From NCBI RefSeq assembly GCF_000424005.1, contig NZ_AUJB01000004.1, forward strand, positions 27,590 to 91,589: a stretch of 64,000 nucleotides of DNA. Direction: 5' to 3'. Both the position numbers and the translations under genes were made by a program. The stretch's first letter is position 1. Each line of letters opens with the position of its first letter. The notes under the pieces were generated by a model. The model saw only the letters and a list, made by a program, of their open reading frames with translations, was not told the DNA's origin and did not search any database. Positions 17,510-26,215 of the stretch are shown in pieces. Origin of the DNA: Pseudobutyrivibrio ruminis CF1b. Its GTDB lineage: Bacteria > Bacillota > Clostridia > Lachnospirales > Lachnospiraceae.

Positions 17510-18814
17510 TTATTCCTCGTCCAAAACTTCCTGTATTCGCTCTCTTGCGTTGTTAATATCCTCTTCGTTTGGATACATAACATACGCCCTCTTTCCAAGA
17601 GAGTAAACACTTGAATGTGCTCCTGTTCCCCCAACGCTCAACTTTTCAATGTTCCATTCACCAGGATTAGATAATTGAAATGCGACAAAATCAGCTATCT
17701 CTCCTGACGAAAAATCTGTGGCAAAAGTGCCATCACATTCTTTAAGAATATTTCCGTAATTCTTTAAAATGCTTTTTGAAGTCATCTTTTGGACAACAGA
17801 CTGAATTACATTCATCTGGTTCTCACCACGAACTAAATCTCCTCGTGGGAATGAATAGCGTTCTCTGGCAAACGCTAATGCTGGCAATCCCATTAAGTGA
17901 TTTTCGCCCTTGCTGAAATGTCCAATATTCTCAACATCGAACTCATAGTCTGACCAAACCGTGATTCCACCCATGGCGTTAATCAGACCTTCGAACCCAC
18001 TAAAGTTAACCTTGAAATAGTGATCTATATCTATTCCGTATAGATTCTCCATGGTCTCTTCTGATACATCAATTCCGTATATACCAGTATGGGTAAGCTT
18101 ATCCATAGCCCCACCTGCTATAGATAATGGAACGTAATAATCTCTTGGTGTAGAAACAAGTAAAATGTGTTTTGTTTCTGGATTAACTGCAGCCAAAATG
18201 TTTACATCAGAACGACTAGGTACTGAGATGTGGCCCCAGGTATCCTTTCCACTGATATAAACTACAAATGGTTCCTTAGGAGTAACAACAACCGGGTTCT
18301 CAACAACCTTTTCGATGCTAATCTCCTCCAATAATCGAAGCTCCACTCCCAAGCCTACATCAACCTCGTTATCCTCGAGCATATTAATATAGGAAGTACT
18401 GAGAACAGCTCCGACGCATTCCTCGTTTTTTAAACCTTCAATTAATTCCAGCTGACTACTGTAAGAGTTCAGTTTAAATGTATATTCCTTTAATGCTTCA
18501 GACAGGTCGTCAGTGGTTACATCTTTTGAAAAACCAACAGTCTTTTTTTCAAGACCTTCTACATTTTCTATCTTTGCATCTTCTAATACATATATTCCGT
18601 AGGTGGTAATCTCTGTTGTCTGATTGGCAATGGCTTTTAAAGCCTTCATGCTATGAACATATAGATATATTCCCTCTATAGCCCCTGCTAGGGAAACTAT
18701 GATAAGAAGTACACCTAAAGCCTTAAACCAACGCTTTTTGCGCGTCAGAAAAAATATACCCGTAACAAAAAGTATCACCAATAATATAACTGGAAGTATA
18801 GTAATGCGTATCAT
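17510..18814 (-). CDS. LytR-CpsA-Psr (LCP) family wall-polymer ligase
   Basis: A 434-residue protein with two N-terminal membrane helices (about 4-24 and 31-53), an accessory domain to about 185, and an LCP catalytic domain from about 205. The core motifs are SDVNILAAVNPETKHILLVS followed by TPRDYYV, then LTHTGIYG and AFARERYSFPRGD, which carry the arginines that bind polyprenyl pyrophosphate. LCP enzymes attach polymers to peptidoglycan outside the membrane. It is the first gene of the cluster, which supports a wall-linked product. The 236 nt gap upstream (18,815-19,050) is AT-rich, holds the deoD terminator, and probably carries the operon promoter, which I could not fix with confidence. 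Confidence 0.9.
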   Translation of the reverse strand: MIRITILPVILLVILFVTGIFFLTRKKRWFKALGVLLIIVSLAGAIEGIYLYVHSMKALKAIANQTTEITTYGIYVLEDAKIENVEGLEKKTVGFSKDVTTDDLSEALKEYTFKLNSYSSQLELIEGLKNEECVGAVLSTSYINMLEDNEVDVGLGVELRLLEEISIEKVVENPVVVTPKEPFVVYISGKDTWGHISVPSRSDVNILAAVNPETKHILLVSTPRDYYVPLSIAGGAMDKLTHTGIYGIDVSEETMENLYGIDIDHYFKVNFSGFEGLINAMGGITVWSDYEFDVENIGHFSKGENHLMGLPALAFARERYSFPRGDLVRGENQMNVIQSVVQKMTSKSILKNYGNILKECDGTFATDFSSGEIADFVAFQLSNPGEWNIEKLSVGGTGAHSSVYSLGKRAYVMYPNEEDINNARERIQEVLDEE

Positions 18815-18995
18815 CTATTGAACCTAAATTCTATTAAATTTCTTGTATGTTTTGGAATGAACTCCCCTTCAAGTGAATTGAATCGTCTAGTAGAATTGAA
18901 AGAATTTCTTAACTATTCCTAAACGTTAGACATTTTAACATACTTCACAAATTTTTCATATATGAATTTTTCACAATTTATTCATGAAATTGAGT

Positions 18996-19032
18996 CAAAA
19001 AAAAGCACCCAGTAATGAACTTTACTGGGTGC
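18996..19032 (-). terminator. Terminator of deoD
   Basis: A perfect 11 bp stem, GCACCCAGTAA (19005-19015) with TTACTGGGTGC (19022-19032), is followed on the minus strand by eight T residues. It lies 18 nt past the deoD stop. Confidence 0.93.
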
Positions 19033-19050
19033 CCGTGATTTTAATGTCTT

Positions 19051-19767
19051 TTAAAGAGCAATAGCAGTCTCAAGAGCGAGCTTCATCATCTCAGTGAATG
19101 ACTTCTGGCGCTCCTCAGCTGGAATCTCCTCTGAAGTAACAAATGAATCAGAAATAGTGAGCATACATGTAGCGTTCTTACCAAGCATGTTTGCGTTGTT
19201 AAAGAGTGCGAAGCTCTCCATCTCAACGCAGTCGCAACCGCAACGTTCCTTAACAGCCTTCCAGCCGCCCATCTCAGGTGCTGTGTAGAACTGATCAGAA
19301 GAATGAACCTTAGCAAGCTTAGCATCGATACCAAGCTCCTTAGCCTTTGCGATAGCGATATCATTAATCTTCTTGCTTGGGTAAAGTGTCTTCTCCTCTA
19401 CTCCATTTGTAAACTTAGCAAATGTGCTCTCAGAAAATGCGCTCTCAGAAATAACTACATCAAGAACGTTAAGCTTGTCTGTGTAGCTACCTGCAGAACC
19501 GATTCTGATAATATTTTCTACATCATAGAACGCGAAAAGCTCATAAGAATAGATGCCGATTGAAGGCATTCCCATTCCGCTGGCCATAACAGAAACTGGA
19601 ACCCCCTTGTACTTACCTGTGAAACCAAGGCAGTTACGAACTGTGTTCACGCACTTAACATCCTCTAAAAAGTTATCTGCTACGAACTTAGCACGAAGTG
19701 GATCACCCGGCATGAGAACTGTTTTTGCAAAATCCCCTTTTTGCGCTTCATTATGTGGTGTTGCCAT
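19051..19767 (-). CDS. deoD: Purine-nucleoside phosphorylase
   Basis: A 238-residue enzyme of the trimeric/hexameric nucleoside phosphorylase family, splitting purine nucleosides with phosphate for salvage. The sequence MATPHNEAQKGDFAKTVLMPGDPLRAKF, the central IRIGSAGS block and CVEMESFALF are diagnostic of DeoD; the length is the usual one. The start is fixed at 19767 by AAGGAGG eight bases upstream; an in-frame upstream codon would add 16 residues of unrelated sequence. Its terminator follows directly. Confidence 0.96.
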   Translation of the reverse strand: MATPHNEAQKGDFAKTVLMPGDPLRAKFVADNFLEDVKCVNTVRNCLGFTGKYKGVPVSVMASGMGMPSIGIYSYELFAFYDVENIIRIGSAGSYTDKLNVLDVVISESAFSESTFAKFTNGVEEKTLYPSKKINDIAIAKAKELGIDAKLAKVHSSDQFYTAPEMGGWKAVKERCGCDCVEMESFALFNNANMLGKNATCMLTISDSFVTSEEIPAEERQKSFTEMMKLALETAIAL

Positions 19768-19876
19768 ATACACGACCTCCTTATAAATTATTATTAAAAC
19801 TTTCTTTAATTTCAAAGCTAGGTATTCATTCTAGCTTATTTGTACAGTGTTAGCAATGCAATTACTTATTTACAGA

Positions 19877-21112
19877 CTATTTGTAATTGTAGAAATAGTG
19901 CGCATTTATAGTCACGCCTTCTGTTCTGTCCAAAAAGCCCTCTTTTCCTTCTGCCACCTGTCTGTCGTGAAGGTTCTGAGCATAGCTTGTTGTAAAGAAG
20001 AACAGCGCATCTGTATTGGTGTTACCTGCAATCGCCTGGGATGCAGCGTACTGACATCCGCTGTTAGGACCGTTGGCTAAAATCATAGCCACACGACCTG
20101 AAGTGACAGGTGCAAACTGGCCTGGTGAATAGATTACACCGGCAATTGTATTTGGAAATTTGGAGCTGGCTACTCGGTTCATAACTACAGATCCAACTGC
20201 AAGTCTTCCAGCCTCGCCCTGATTATCAGCCTCAGCCTGAATCAACGCAGCCAAAAGCAATGTCTCTTCATCATCTGTGCTGTATCCACCAGAATATCCG
20301 CCGTGCTCGCCGGCAAGTTTTTGAGCCAATGCCAACTGAGCATCCATGTACTGCTTCTGGATTCGTTTCTCATAATCCTTTGCTTCCTGAAGCTGCTTTT
20401 CAAGCTCCTCGATAGCAGCTTGGGCATCTGCAATCTGCCCGTTTGTAGTATTAAGTGCCGATGTGGTGCTTCCAACCAGCGAGCCAAGCTGGCTTCTCTT
20501 TGACTGGAGAGTATCCTGATAAGCACTAAGCTCTTTATTCTTTTCCTCTACCTCAGCCTTCTTTTCTTCAAGGGCACTCTGGGTAGCTTCGAATTTCTCT
20601 ATAGCCTTTTGATCGTAGGCTGTAATCTGCGCCATGTACTCCACACGCTGCAAAAACTCAGCCATAGAGCCACACTCCATGTAGTTTACAAGGGTGTTGG
20701 TAGATTTATTCTCGTACATATATTTTATACGAAGTTTCATGGCATTTTTTTGAACATCCAGTGAATTTTGTATTTCGTCCAATTCACCGCTTAATGTTTC
20801 CAAATCTGCCTCCACCGCAGCTATATTCTGTTCCGTCTCAGAAATCTCACCTGTGACAGTGGAAATCTGATTGTTTAGATTTGTAATCTGTCCTGCAAGA
20901 CTGTCTGCCTGACCCTGAAGCTGATCCTTGGAATCCTGAGCTTCCTTCTTTTTATTCTTGATATCATCAACTTTTTGGGTGGCATTTTTCGATTCTTCCT
21001 TCAGCCTGTCCACCTCAGACTGTGAAGCCTGCGCCGAACTGCCAAAGCAAAGGCATACCGCAACTACCAATGCCAGCACAGATATAAATCTCTTTTTAAA
21101 ACATTCCCCCAT
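19877..21112 (-). CDS. Secreted coiled-coil (PcsB-like) protein with SleB/CwlJ cell-wall hydrolase domain
   Basis: A 411-residue protein. Residues 1-30 are a signal peptide (ALVVAVCLCFGSSAQA). Residues about 30-265 are a long heptad-rich coiled coil like that of PcsB/CwlO proteins, which is held inactive or docked to FtsEX in that family. After a Gly/Tyr linker, residues about 282-411 form a SleB-type hydrolase (LLAALIQAEADNQGEAGRLAVGSVVMNRV, with the catalytic-type glutamate). It follows ilvN by six nt, so it appears to be the last gene of the thyA-ilvN run. SleB domains are best known from spore germination, but this architecture also occurs outside sporulation. Confidence 0.85.
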   Translation of the reverse strand: MGECFKKRFISVLALVVAVCLCFGSSAQASQSEVDRLKEESKNATQKVDDIKNKKKEAQDSKDQLQGQADSLAGQITNLNNQISTVTGEISETEQNIAAVEADLETLSGELDEIQNSLDVQKNAMKLRIKYMYENKSTNTLVNYMECGSMAEFLQRVEYMAQITAYDQKAIEKFEATQSALEEKKAEVEEKNKELSAYQDTLQSKRSQLGSLVGSTTSALNTTNGQIADAQAAIEELEKQLQEAKDYEKRIQKQYMDAQLALAQKLAGEHGGYSGGYSTDDEETLLLAALIQAEADNQGEAGRLAVGSVVMNRVASSKFPNTIAGVIYSPGQFAPVTSGRVAMILANGPNSGCQYAASQAIAGNTNTDALFFFTTSYAQNLHDRQVAEGKEGFLDRTEGVTINAHYFYNYK

Positions 21113-21118
21113 ATTGTC

Positions 21119-21637
21119 CTACCTGTTAGAACGGCTGATAGCCTCCACGGCAACTGCTCCACCTCGAACAATTTGCACTTTTTTAAATCTCGATTTAAGA
21201 AGAGAAATCAGCTCATTATTTTTGTTTTCTGTGAGGGTACATTCAAAAAGAACCATGTCCCCGCCTATATCACATATTTTAACACTACCGCCTCTGTCGA
21301 AAACCTCAGCAATCTGAAAAGCCTCTGTCTTTCCAGTTACATCAAGGTCTGAAACTGTAGCGTAAAGAATCTCCTTCATGTGAATTGGAATAGTGGTAAG
21401 GTCGATGACCTTGATAACCTCCACCATTGCATTCAACTGCTTTTTAATCTGCTCAAAAGTCACATCATCGGCCTTTACAGAGATGGTCATTCTGGAAACG
21501 TCCTCATGCTCTGTTGTGCCAACTGTAAGGGTCTGAAGATTGTATGACTTTGCTGAAAAAAGTCCTGAAACCTTAGCAAGTACACCAACCTGATTTTCTA
21601 CGTATAAAGCTATCCATCTGTTTTTCATCTTTTCCAT
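21119..21637 (-). CDS. ilvN: Acetolactate synthase small (regulatory) subunit
   Basis: A 172-residue protein with an N-terminal ACT domain (WIALYVENQVGVLAKVSGLF, then SYNLQTLTVG) and a C-terminal small-subunit domain. It binds valine and regulates the IlvB catalytic subunit in branched-chain amino acid synthesis. The gene lies 20 nt after ilvB. Length and order are normal for the family, also called IlvH. Confidence 0.93.
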   Translation of the reverse strand: MEKMKNRWIALYVENQVGVLAKVSGLFSAKSYNLQTLTVGTTEHEDVSRMTISVKADDVTFEQIKKQLNAMVEVIKVIDLTTIPIHMKEILYATVSDLDVTGKTEAFQIAEVFDRGGSVKICDIGGDMVLFECTLTENKNNELISLLKSRFKKVQIVRGGAVAVEAISRSNR

Positions 21638-21657
21638 GTCTTCTACCTCTGTATGTG

Positions 21658-23349
21658 CTATTTAAGTATCATGTCGCTAAGTGGTGTACCACTCTTTACC
21701 ATTGGAAGAACTAAGTCATCTGGTGAAACAATAAAATCGATAACTGTTGGACCCTCTTTATTGGCCTTGGCTTTCTTGAGAGCAGGTACCACATCCGCTG
21801 GATTGGTAACTCTGATGCCCTGGCAATCATAGCCTTCAGCCCATTTTAAGAAATCTGGATAGTAGCTGCCATCCTCAGCTGCAAGATTGGTAATCTCATA
21901 GCGCTTACCATAGAAAAGCTGCTGCATCTGACGAACCATACCAAGATTCGAATTATTAAATATACATATAACAACAGGAATTTTCTCAGTCATAGCAGTA
22001 GCCATCTCCTGCATATTCATCTGAAAACCGCCATCTCCAGTAATCAGGACAACCGGCTTTTTAGGATTGCCCACTGCTGCTCCGATAGCTGCTGGAAAAC
22101 CAAATCCCATGGTTCCAAGACCACCTGAAGTAATAAATTCCTGACCTTTATTTACTTTTATAAACTGGCTGGCCCACATCTGATGCTGGCCAACGTCTGT
22201 AACTATATTTGCATTTGGAAAGACCATATTAATGGCTTCACAAATAGTCTGTGGACATACTCCCACCTTTGGAACTGGCATTGTAAGAGGATGTTCACTC
22301 TCCCATCTTTTGATGATGTCCATCCATTTTCCAGTGTCCATCTCCTCGGCATATTCCACAAGTCGCTCCAATGCTATTTTTGCATCAGCTGTAACTGGAA
22401 CATCTACAACTACATTTCTGGAAATAGATGCAGATGCAATATCCACGTGAACAATCTGAGCCTTTGGTGCAAACTTCTCAAGGTCGCCTGTGATTCGGTC
22501 GTTAAAACGGGTACCGATTGAGAAAAGCACATCACACTCTGTGACAGCTTTGTTTGCTGCATATCTACCGTGCATGCCGCAATTGCCGATGTACAGAGGA
22601 CTGTCCTCAGGCATAACACCCTTACCCATTACAGTAGTAGTAACAGGAACATTCATCTTTGTGGCAAAGTCCAAAAGCTCCTTCTGAGCTCCTGAAATGC
22701 GCACACCACCACCTGCTAAAATAAGTGGGCGCTTGGCTGTCTTTAAAAGTCTGAAGGCCTTCTTAAGCTGACCGATGTGAACATTTTCATTTGGATGATA
22801 TCCTCTGATATCAACATGGTCAGGGTAATCAGGAGAACCTGAAGTGACCTGGATATCTTTTGGAATATCAATAAGAACAGGGCCTGGCTTACCTGTAGAA
22901 GCAACCTGGAATCCCATTTTTATAAGGCGTCCCATATCCTCACGATTGCGAACTGTCACGCCGAACTTTGTGATAGAACGGGTCATACCCACAATATCAA
23001 CCTCCTGGAATGCATCGTTTCCAATGAGGTGAAGTGGAACCTGACCTGTAAAAATCACCATAGGGATGCTGTCATAATAGGCATCTGCGATACCGGTGAT
23101 AGTGTTTGTGGCACCTGGACCTGAGGTAACAAGTACGACGGCAGTCTTGCCCGTAGCTCTTGCGTAGCCTTCGGCCTCGTGTACAAGAGCCTGCTCGTGA
23201 CGACCCAAAATGACCCTGATTCCCTCGGTCTTATATAGCTCGTCCACGATATCCGTAATCATACCTCCGGGATAGGCAAAAATAGTGTCTACTCCCTCTT
23301 CCTTCAACGCCTTAACAAACAACTTTCTTCCTGTAATATTCAATGCCAT
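21658..23349 (-). CDS. ilvB: Acetolactate synthase large (catalytic) subunit
   Basis: A 563-residue thiamine-diphosphate enzyme that makes acetolactate or acetohydroxybutyrate, the first common step of valine, leucine and isoleucine synthesis. The N-terminal FAYPGGMITDIVDELY carries the position of the catalytic glutamate further on in GRHEQALVHEAEGYAR. The TPP-binding motif GDGGFQMNMQEMATAM and the NNSNLGMVRQMQ loop are intact. It is full length, 36 nt after folA, and paired with ilvN. Confidence 0.96.
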   Translation of the reverse strand: MALNITGRKLFVKALKEEGVDTIFAYPGGMITDIVDELYKTEGIRVILGRHEQALVHEAEGYARATGKTAVVLVTSGPGATNTITGIADAYYDSIPMVIFTGQVPLHLIGNDAFQEVDIVGMTRSITKFGVTVRNREDMGRLIKMGFQVASTGKPGPVLIDIPKDIQVTSGSPDYPDHVDIRGYHPNENVHIGQLKKAFRLLKTAKRPLILAGGGVRISGAQKELLDFATKMNVPVTTTVMGKGVMPEDSPLYIGNCGMHGRYAANKAVTECDVLFSIGTRFNDRITGDLEKFAPKAQIVHVDIASASISRNVVVDVPVTADAKIALERLVEYAEEMDTGKWMDIIKRWESEHPLTMPVPKVGVCPQTICEAINMVFPNANIVTDVGQHQMWASQFIKVNKGQEFITSGGLGTMGFGFPAAIGAAVGNPKKPVVLITGDGGFQMNMQEMATAMTEKIPVVICIFNNSNLGMVRQMQQLFYGKRYEITNLAAEDGSYYPDFLKWAEGYDCQGIRVTNPADVVPALKKAKANKEGPTVIDFIVSPDDLVLPMVKSGTPLSDMILK

Positions 23350-23385
23350 TATTATGTCCTCACTGTAAGTGCTGGTTTGCGGTTG

Positions 23386-23871
23386 CTATTTAATGTATGT
23401 TCTGAAATAAAACTCTATATCATAATATGTCTGCTCTTCTGATTCCTCTGCAAGCTTCCACTCTGTCTTTTCCTCCAGATTTGGGAAGAATGTATCAGCA
23501 TCATATGTATAGTCTACATATGTGACAAATGCACGGTTGCAATCATCAAGAAGCATTCTGTAAATGCTCTCGCCGCCGATAACATAAACATCATCGGAAT
23601 CATATTTTGCAAGCTCCTTATCGAGCTCGTCCTTAGAATGAACAATGACTGCGTCCTTCACCTGATAATCTGGATCGCGAGTGAGCACAATGTTCACTCG
23701 ATTCTTAAGAGGCTTGCCATTTGGAAAGCTCTCCAGTGTCTTTCTACCCATGACTACTACCTTACCTGTGGTAGTCTCACGGAAAAACTTCATATCATCT
23801 GGGATGCTCACAAGAAGCTTATTGTCCTTGCCGATGGCCCAGTTTCTATCTACTGCAACTATAAGATTCAT
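23386..23871 (-). CDS. folA: Dihydrofolate reductase
   Basis: A 161-residue enzyme that reduces dihydrofolate with NADPH. The start MNLIVAVDRNWAIGKDNKLL, the VVMGRKTLESFP block and VIGGESIYRMLL are the family landmarks, and the length is normal. It follows thyA by 12 nt. The pairing is functional, because thymidylate synthase produces the dihydrofolate that this enzyme recycles. Confidence 0.96.
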   Translation of the reverse strand: MNLIVAVDRNWAIGKDNKLLVSIPDDMKFFRETTTGKVVVMGRKTLESFPNGKPLKNRVNIVLTRDPDYQVKDAVIVHSKDELDKELAKYDSDDVYVIGGESIYRMLLDDCNRAFVTYVDYTYDADTFFPNLEEKTEWKLAEESEEQTYYDIEFYFRTYIK

Positions 23872-23883
23872 ATATTCTCCTTT

Positions 23884-24735
23884 TTAAACAGCGATTGGAA
23901 TGTTCTTAATCTGCTCTCCTGCCTCGTAACCCTCGACGATAAGATCATCTGTTGTGAAATCGTAGAAATTTTTAACCTCTGGGTTGAGGCGTACGGTAGG
24001 TGCTGGAAGCTCTGGACGTTCGATGAGCTCCTTGATAATGTCCACATGTCTGTCGTAAATGTGAGCATCTGCAATAACGTGGATAAGCTGACCTGGAATC
24101 ATGTCATTGACCTGGGCAACCATCATAAGAAGGATTGCATACTGGCATACATTCCAGTTATTTGCAGCTAAGATATCCTGTGAACGCTGATTTAACACCA
24201 TATTTAAAACAAGCTTATCTGAGTTCTTGTCCTTTGTAACATTGTATGTAGCTGAGTAGCAGCATGGATCGAGATGACCAGTAGCCAAATCATGGAACTG
24301 GTAAAGATTAGTCATAATGCGGCGTGAATAAGGTGTCTCCTTAAGCTGCTTTAAAACATAATCCATCTGGTCAATCATTTCGCCCTTAAACTCGAACTTT
24401 TCTCCTACAACATAACCATATGCTGTACCGATTGAACCATTTTCATCTGCCCATTCGTCCCAGATGTGGGCCTTCAAATCCTTGATATTGTTAGACTTGC
24501 GCTGGTAAATCCAGAGAATTTCATCCATCGCTGTCTTAAGTGCTGTCTTTCTAAGAGTGAGAGCTGGAAATTCCTCTCTCAAATCGTATTTATTAACCAC
24601 ACCAAACTGCTTGATAGTATAGGCTTTCTCGCCTGTATCCTCCCAGATTGGTCGTACAATCTCATCCTTTGTATCAGTACCATTTTCCAAGATATCACGG
24701 CACATAGCCTTAAAAATCACATCAGCTTTGCTCAT
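23884..24735 (-). CDS. thyA: Thymidylate synthase
   Basis: A 283-residue enzyme that methylates dUMP to dTMP using methylene-tetrahydrofolate. The catalytic cysteine region is LDPCCYSATYNV, followed by NQRSQDILAANNWNVCQYA and HVIADAHIYDRH, which bind the phosphate and nucleotide. The usual PCH triplet is PCC here. First gene of the thyA-folA-ilvB-ilvN-hydrolase run, with promoter presumably in the 24,736-24,860 gap. Confidence 0.94.
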   Translation of the reverse strand: MSKADVIFKAMCRDILENGTDTKDEIVRPIWEDTGEKAYTIKQFGVVNKYDLREEFPALTLRKTALKTAMDEILWIYQRKSNNIKDLKAHIWDEWADENGSIGTAYGYVVGEKFEFKGEMIDQMDYVLKQLKETPYSRRIMTNLYQFHDLATGHLDPCCYSATYNVTKDKNSDKLVLNMVLNQRSQDILAANNWNVCQYAILLMMVAQVNDMIPGQLIHVIADAHIYDRHVDIIKELIERPELPAPTVRLNPEVKNFYDFTTDDLIVEGYEAGEQIKNIPIAV

Positions 24736-24867
24736 TAATTCTCTCCTTTAACTATAGTTATCCTAGTCTAATTACACTAATAAAAGTGTATCACAACGTT
24801 TTATGTTTTAATAGAGATTATTACGGGATTTTTCCGTCAAAATACAGCATGCAGTAATGATTTTTCC

Positions 24868-24896
24868 TTGAAAATGCGCATCTGTTGCGTTAGTAT
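24868..24896 (+). promoter_or_regulatory. Sigma-A-type promoter for the 81-residue gene
   Basis: TTGAAA (24868-24873), a 17-nt spacer and TAGTAT (24891-24896) lie 60 nt upstream of the start codon at 24958. The overlapping TATATT is an alternative -10. Confidence 0.5.
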
Positions 24897-24957
24897 ATTT
24901 TATAGTTGTGTTGGGTCTTCCACGGGAAAATTTAGGGCCTGACAAATAGGAGAAGAA

Positions 24958-25203
24958 ATGAGTCAACAGAAGGTAGATCAGAAGAAATTAGATAAGAAAA
25001 ATCGTAAATCAACACTTAGAAAGAAAAAGATTGAAGAGGTATTAAGCCTTACATTAGTTTCAATCATAGCTATCGCAGTTGTTGCATGGGTTGGTTACTC
25101 AATATATTCAAAGGTTCAGACATCTGCAGCTGAAAATGCTACATATGAATATTATGATATTGACACTGCAGCTATTCAGGACTATCTTTCAACATTAAAC
25201 TAA
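24958..25203 (+). CDS. Small single-pass membrane protein, function unknown
   Basis: An 81-residue protein. The first 30 residues are very basic (KKLDKKNRKSTLRKKK), then one membrane helix spans about 30-50 (SLTLVSIIAIAVVAWVGYSIY), followed by an acidic tail with YEYYDID. The charge pattern places the tail outside. A GGAGAAG ribosome site, its own promoter and a terminator make it a real gene. No family is recognised; the layout resembles small Lachnospiraceae proteins of unknown function. It is the first rightward gene after a long leftward block. Confidence 0.75.
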   Translation: MSQQKVDQKKLDKKNRKSTLRKKKIEEVLSLTLVSIIAIAVVAWVGYSIYSKVQTSAAENATYEYYDIDTAAIQDYLSTLN

Positions 25204-25229
25204 TTTCATAGTATCTAGTATGATTTTTG

Positions 25230-25266
25230 CAACTGTTCGCCTATCGCGGACAGTTGTTTATTTTTG
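25230..25266 (+). terminator. Terminator of the 81-residue gene
   Basis: CAACTGTTCGC pairs with GCGGACAGTTG (one G-U pair) around a short loop and is followed by TTTATTTTTG. Confidence 0.8.
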
Positions 25267-25296
25267 TCTTAAAATTCACAGTTAAATCACATTTTC

Positions 25297-25363
25297 TTCA
25301 CACTTTAGTTATTCCTGGTGTTATAATAGCTATAGATAAAGCAAAAAGAATGTTTTATCTATA
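25297..25363 (+). promoter_or_regulatory. Promoter and 5' leader hairpin of the 52-residue gene
   Basis: TTCACA (25297-25302) and a perfect TATAAT (25322-25327) with a 19-nt spacer form a likely promoter. Directly at the expected transcript start, TATAGATAAA (25331-25340) pairs perfectly with TTTATCTATA (25354-25363), giving a 5' stem-loop before the ribosome site. Such hairpins can protect or regulate the transcript. Confidence 0.5.
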
Positions 25364-25386
25364 ACTTTTGCAAGGGGGTATCTGTG

Positions 25387-25545
25387 ATGTTTGATTTTGG
25401 TATATTTCAGGACCTTAAGGCCGAAGGAATTAGTAAAGATTTAATTGAAAGCATAACTGAACGTATCCAGCAGAAGGAAGATCAGATGCATGAGCAGTCT
25501 GCTACCTGGGGCATTTTCATGACGCCTAATACGTTCAACAGATAA
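25387..25545 (+). CDS. Small 52-residue protein, function unknown
   Basis: An ORF starting MFDFGIFQDLKAEGISKD and ending MTPNTFNR, preceded by a strong AAGGGGG ribosome site eight bases from the ATG. It is framed by a promoter with a perfect TATAAT, a 5' hairpin and a downstream terminator, so it is very likely expressed. It has no membrane segment and no signal peptide; the middle (LIESITERIQQKEDQMHEQ) is predicted to be a charged amphipathic helix. I recognise no family. An in-frame GTG directly before the ATG could add one residue. Confidence 0.7.
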   Translation: MFDFGIFQDLKAEGISKDLIESITERIQQKEDQMHEQSATWGIFMTPNTFNR

Positions 25546-25561
25546 TAGAATAAAGAATTTA

Positions 25562-25590
25562 AGCGGATACCATTTGGTACCCGCTTTTTT
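25562..25590 (+). terminator. Terminator of the 52-residue gene
   Basis: AGCGG-TACC pairs with GGTA-CCGCT with one internal mismatch and is followed by TTTTTT. It sits between convergent genes. Confidence 0.8.
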
Positions 25591-25595
25591 GATGC

Positions 25596-26180
25596 TTATT
25601 TTTCTGATAGTAAAAGTGCAAGTATATGGGACATCTGTGGAAATTCCCCTGACTTGATTAAATCATCCACTTCCTGTCTGGTGTATAGATGCACATTTAA
25701 GAATTCCGTATCATCAAGCTTCTGGCCTGCCACCTTGCGACAGTTCTTTGCCACGTATATATTAGCGTAGTTATCTGCCATAGTTGCATTTGATGGGACT
25801 CTGAAAATGTATTTCCAATCGTCAGATTCATAGCCTGTTTCTTCAAGAAGCTCTCTTTTAGCTGCATCAAGGGCCGCCTCTACCTGTGCTGGATCGTTGC
25901 AGCTGCCGTATTCTTTACCATCAAGTCGCTCGAGACCACCTGCACAAAACTCCACAGTCACCTTATTAATACCATGACGGAATTGCTTCACACAGATGTA
26001 TTTTCCTTCCTCGTCTGTGGCAACAATAACAACGTAATCTCTTCTGCTGTAATTATAAAATGGCTCGAAAATTGTTCCATCTGGAAGCTTGTATGCACAC
26101 TTTCTAAAATCAATGTACTCATCTTCCACTATGTGCTCACAGGAGGTTAACTCCCACTCTAAATCCTTGTCTGTTTGCAT
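25596..26180 (-). CDS. NUDIX hydrolase (ADP-ribose pyrophosphatase-like)
   Basis: A 194-residue protein with the NUDIX box near residues 105-130: a GG turn followed by RELLEETGYE, which has the REXXEE core that binds metal. Upstream strands (YVVIVATDEEGKYICVKQFRHG, VTVEFCAGGLE) match the ADP-sugar pyrophosphatase branch. The start is ATG 26180 with GGAGGG seven bases upstream; a TTG at 26219 would add 13 residues and overlap the DUF1848 gene. The substrate is a guess from subfamily resemblance. Confidence 0.88.
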   Translation of the reverse strand: MQTDKDLEWELTSCEHIVEDEYIDFRKCAYKLPDGTIFEPFYNYSRRDYVVIVATDEEGKYICVKQFRHGINKVTVEFCAGGLERLDGKEYGSCNDPAQVEAALDAAKRELLEETGYESDDWKYIFRVPSNATMADNYANIYVAKNCRKVAGQKLDDTEFLNVHLYTRQEVDDLIKSGEFPQMSHILALLLSEK

Positions 26181-26215
26181 TTTATGTCCCTCCATTTTAT
26201 CTTTTAAATACCTTA

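Noticed and set aside
23638..24171. Rightward 177-codon ORF
   Set aside because: Antisense to folA and thyA, both with intact catalytic motifs.
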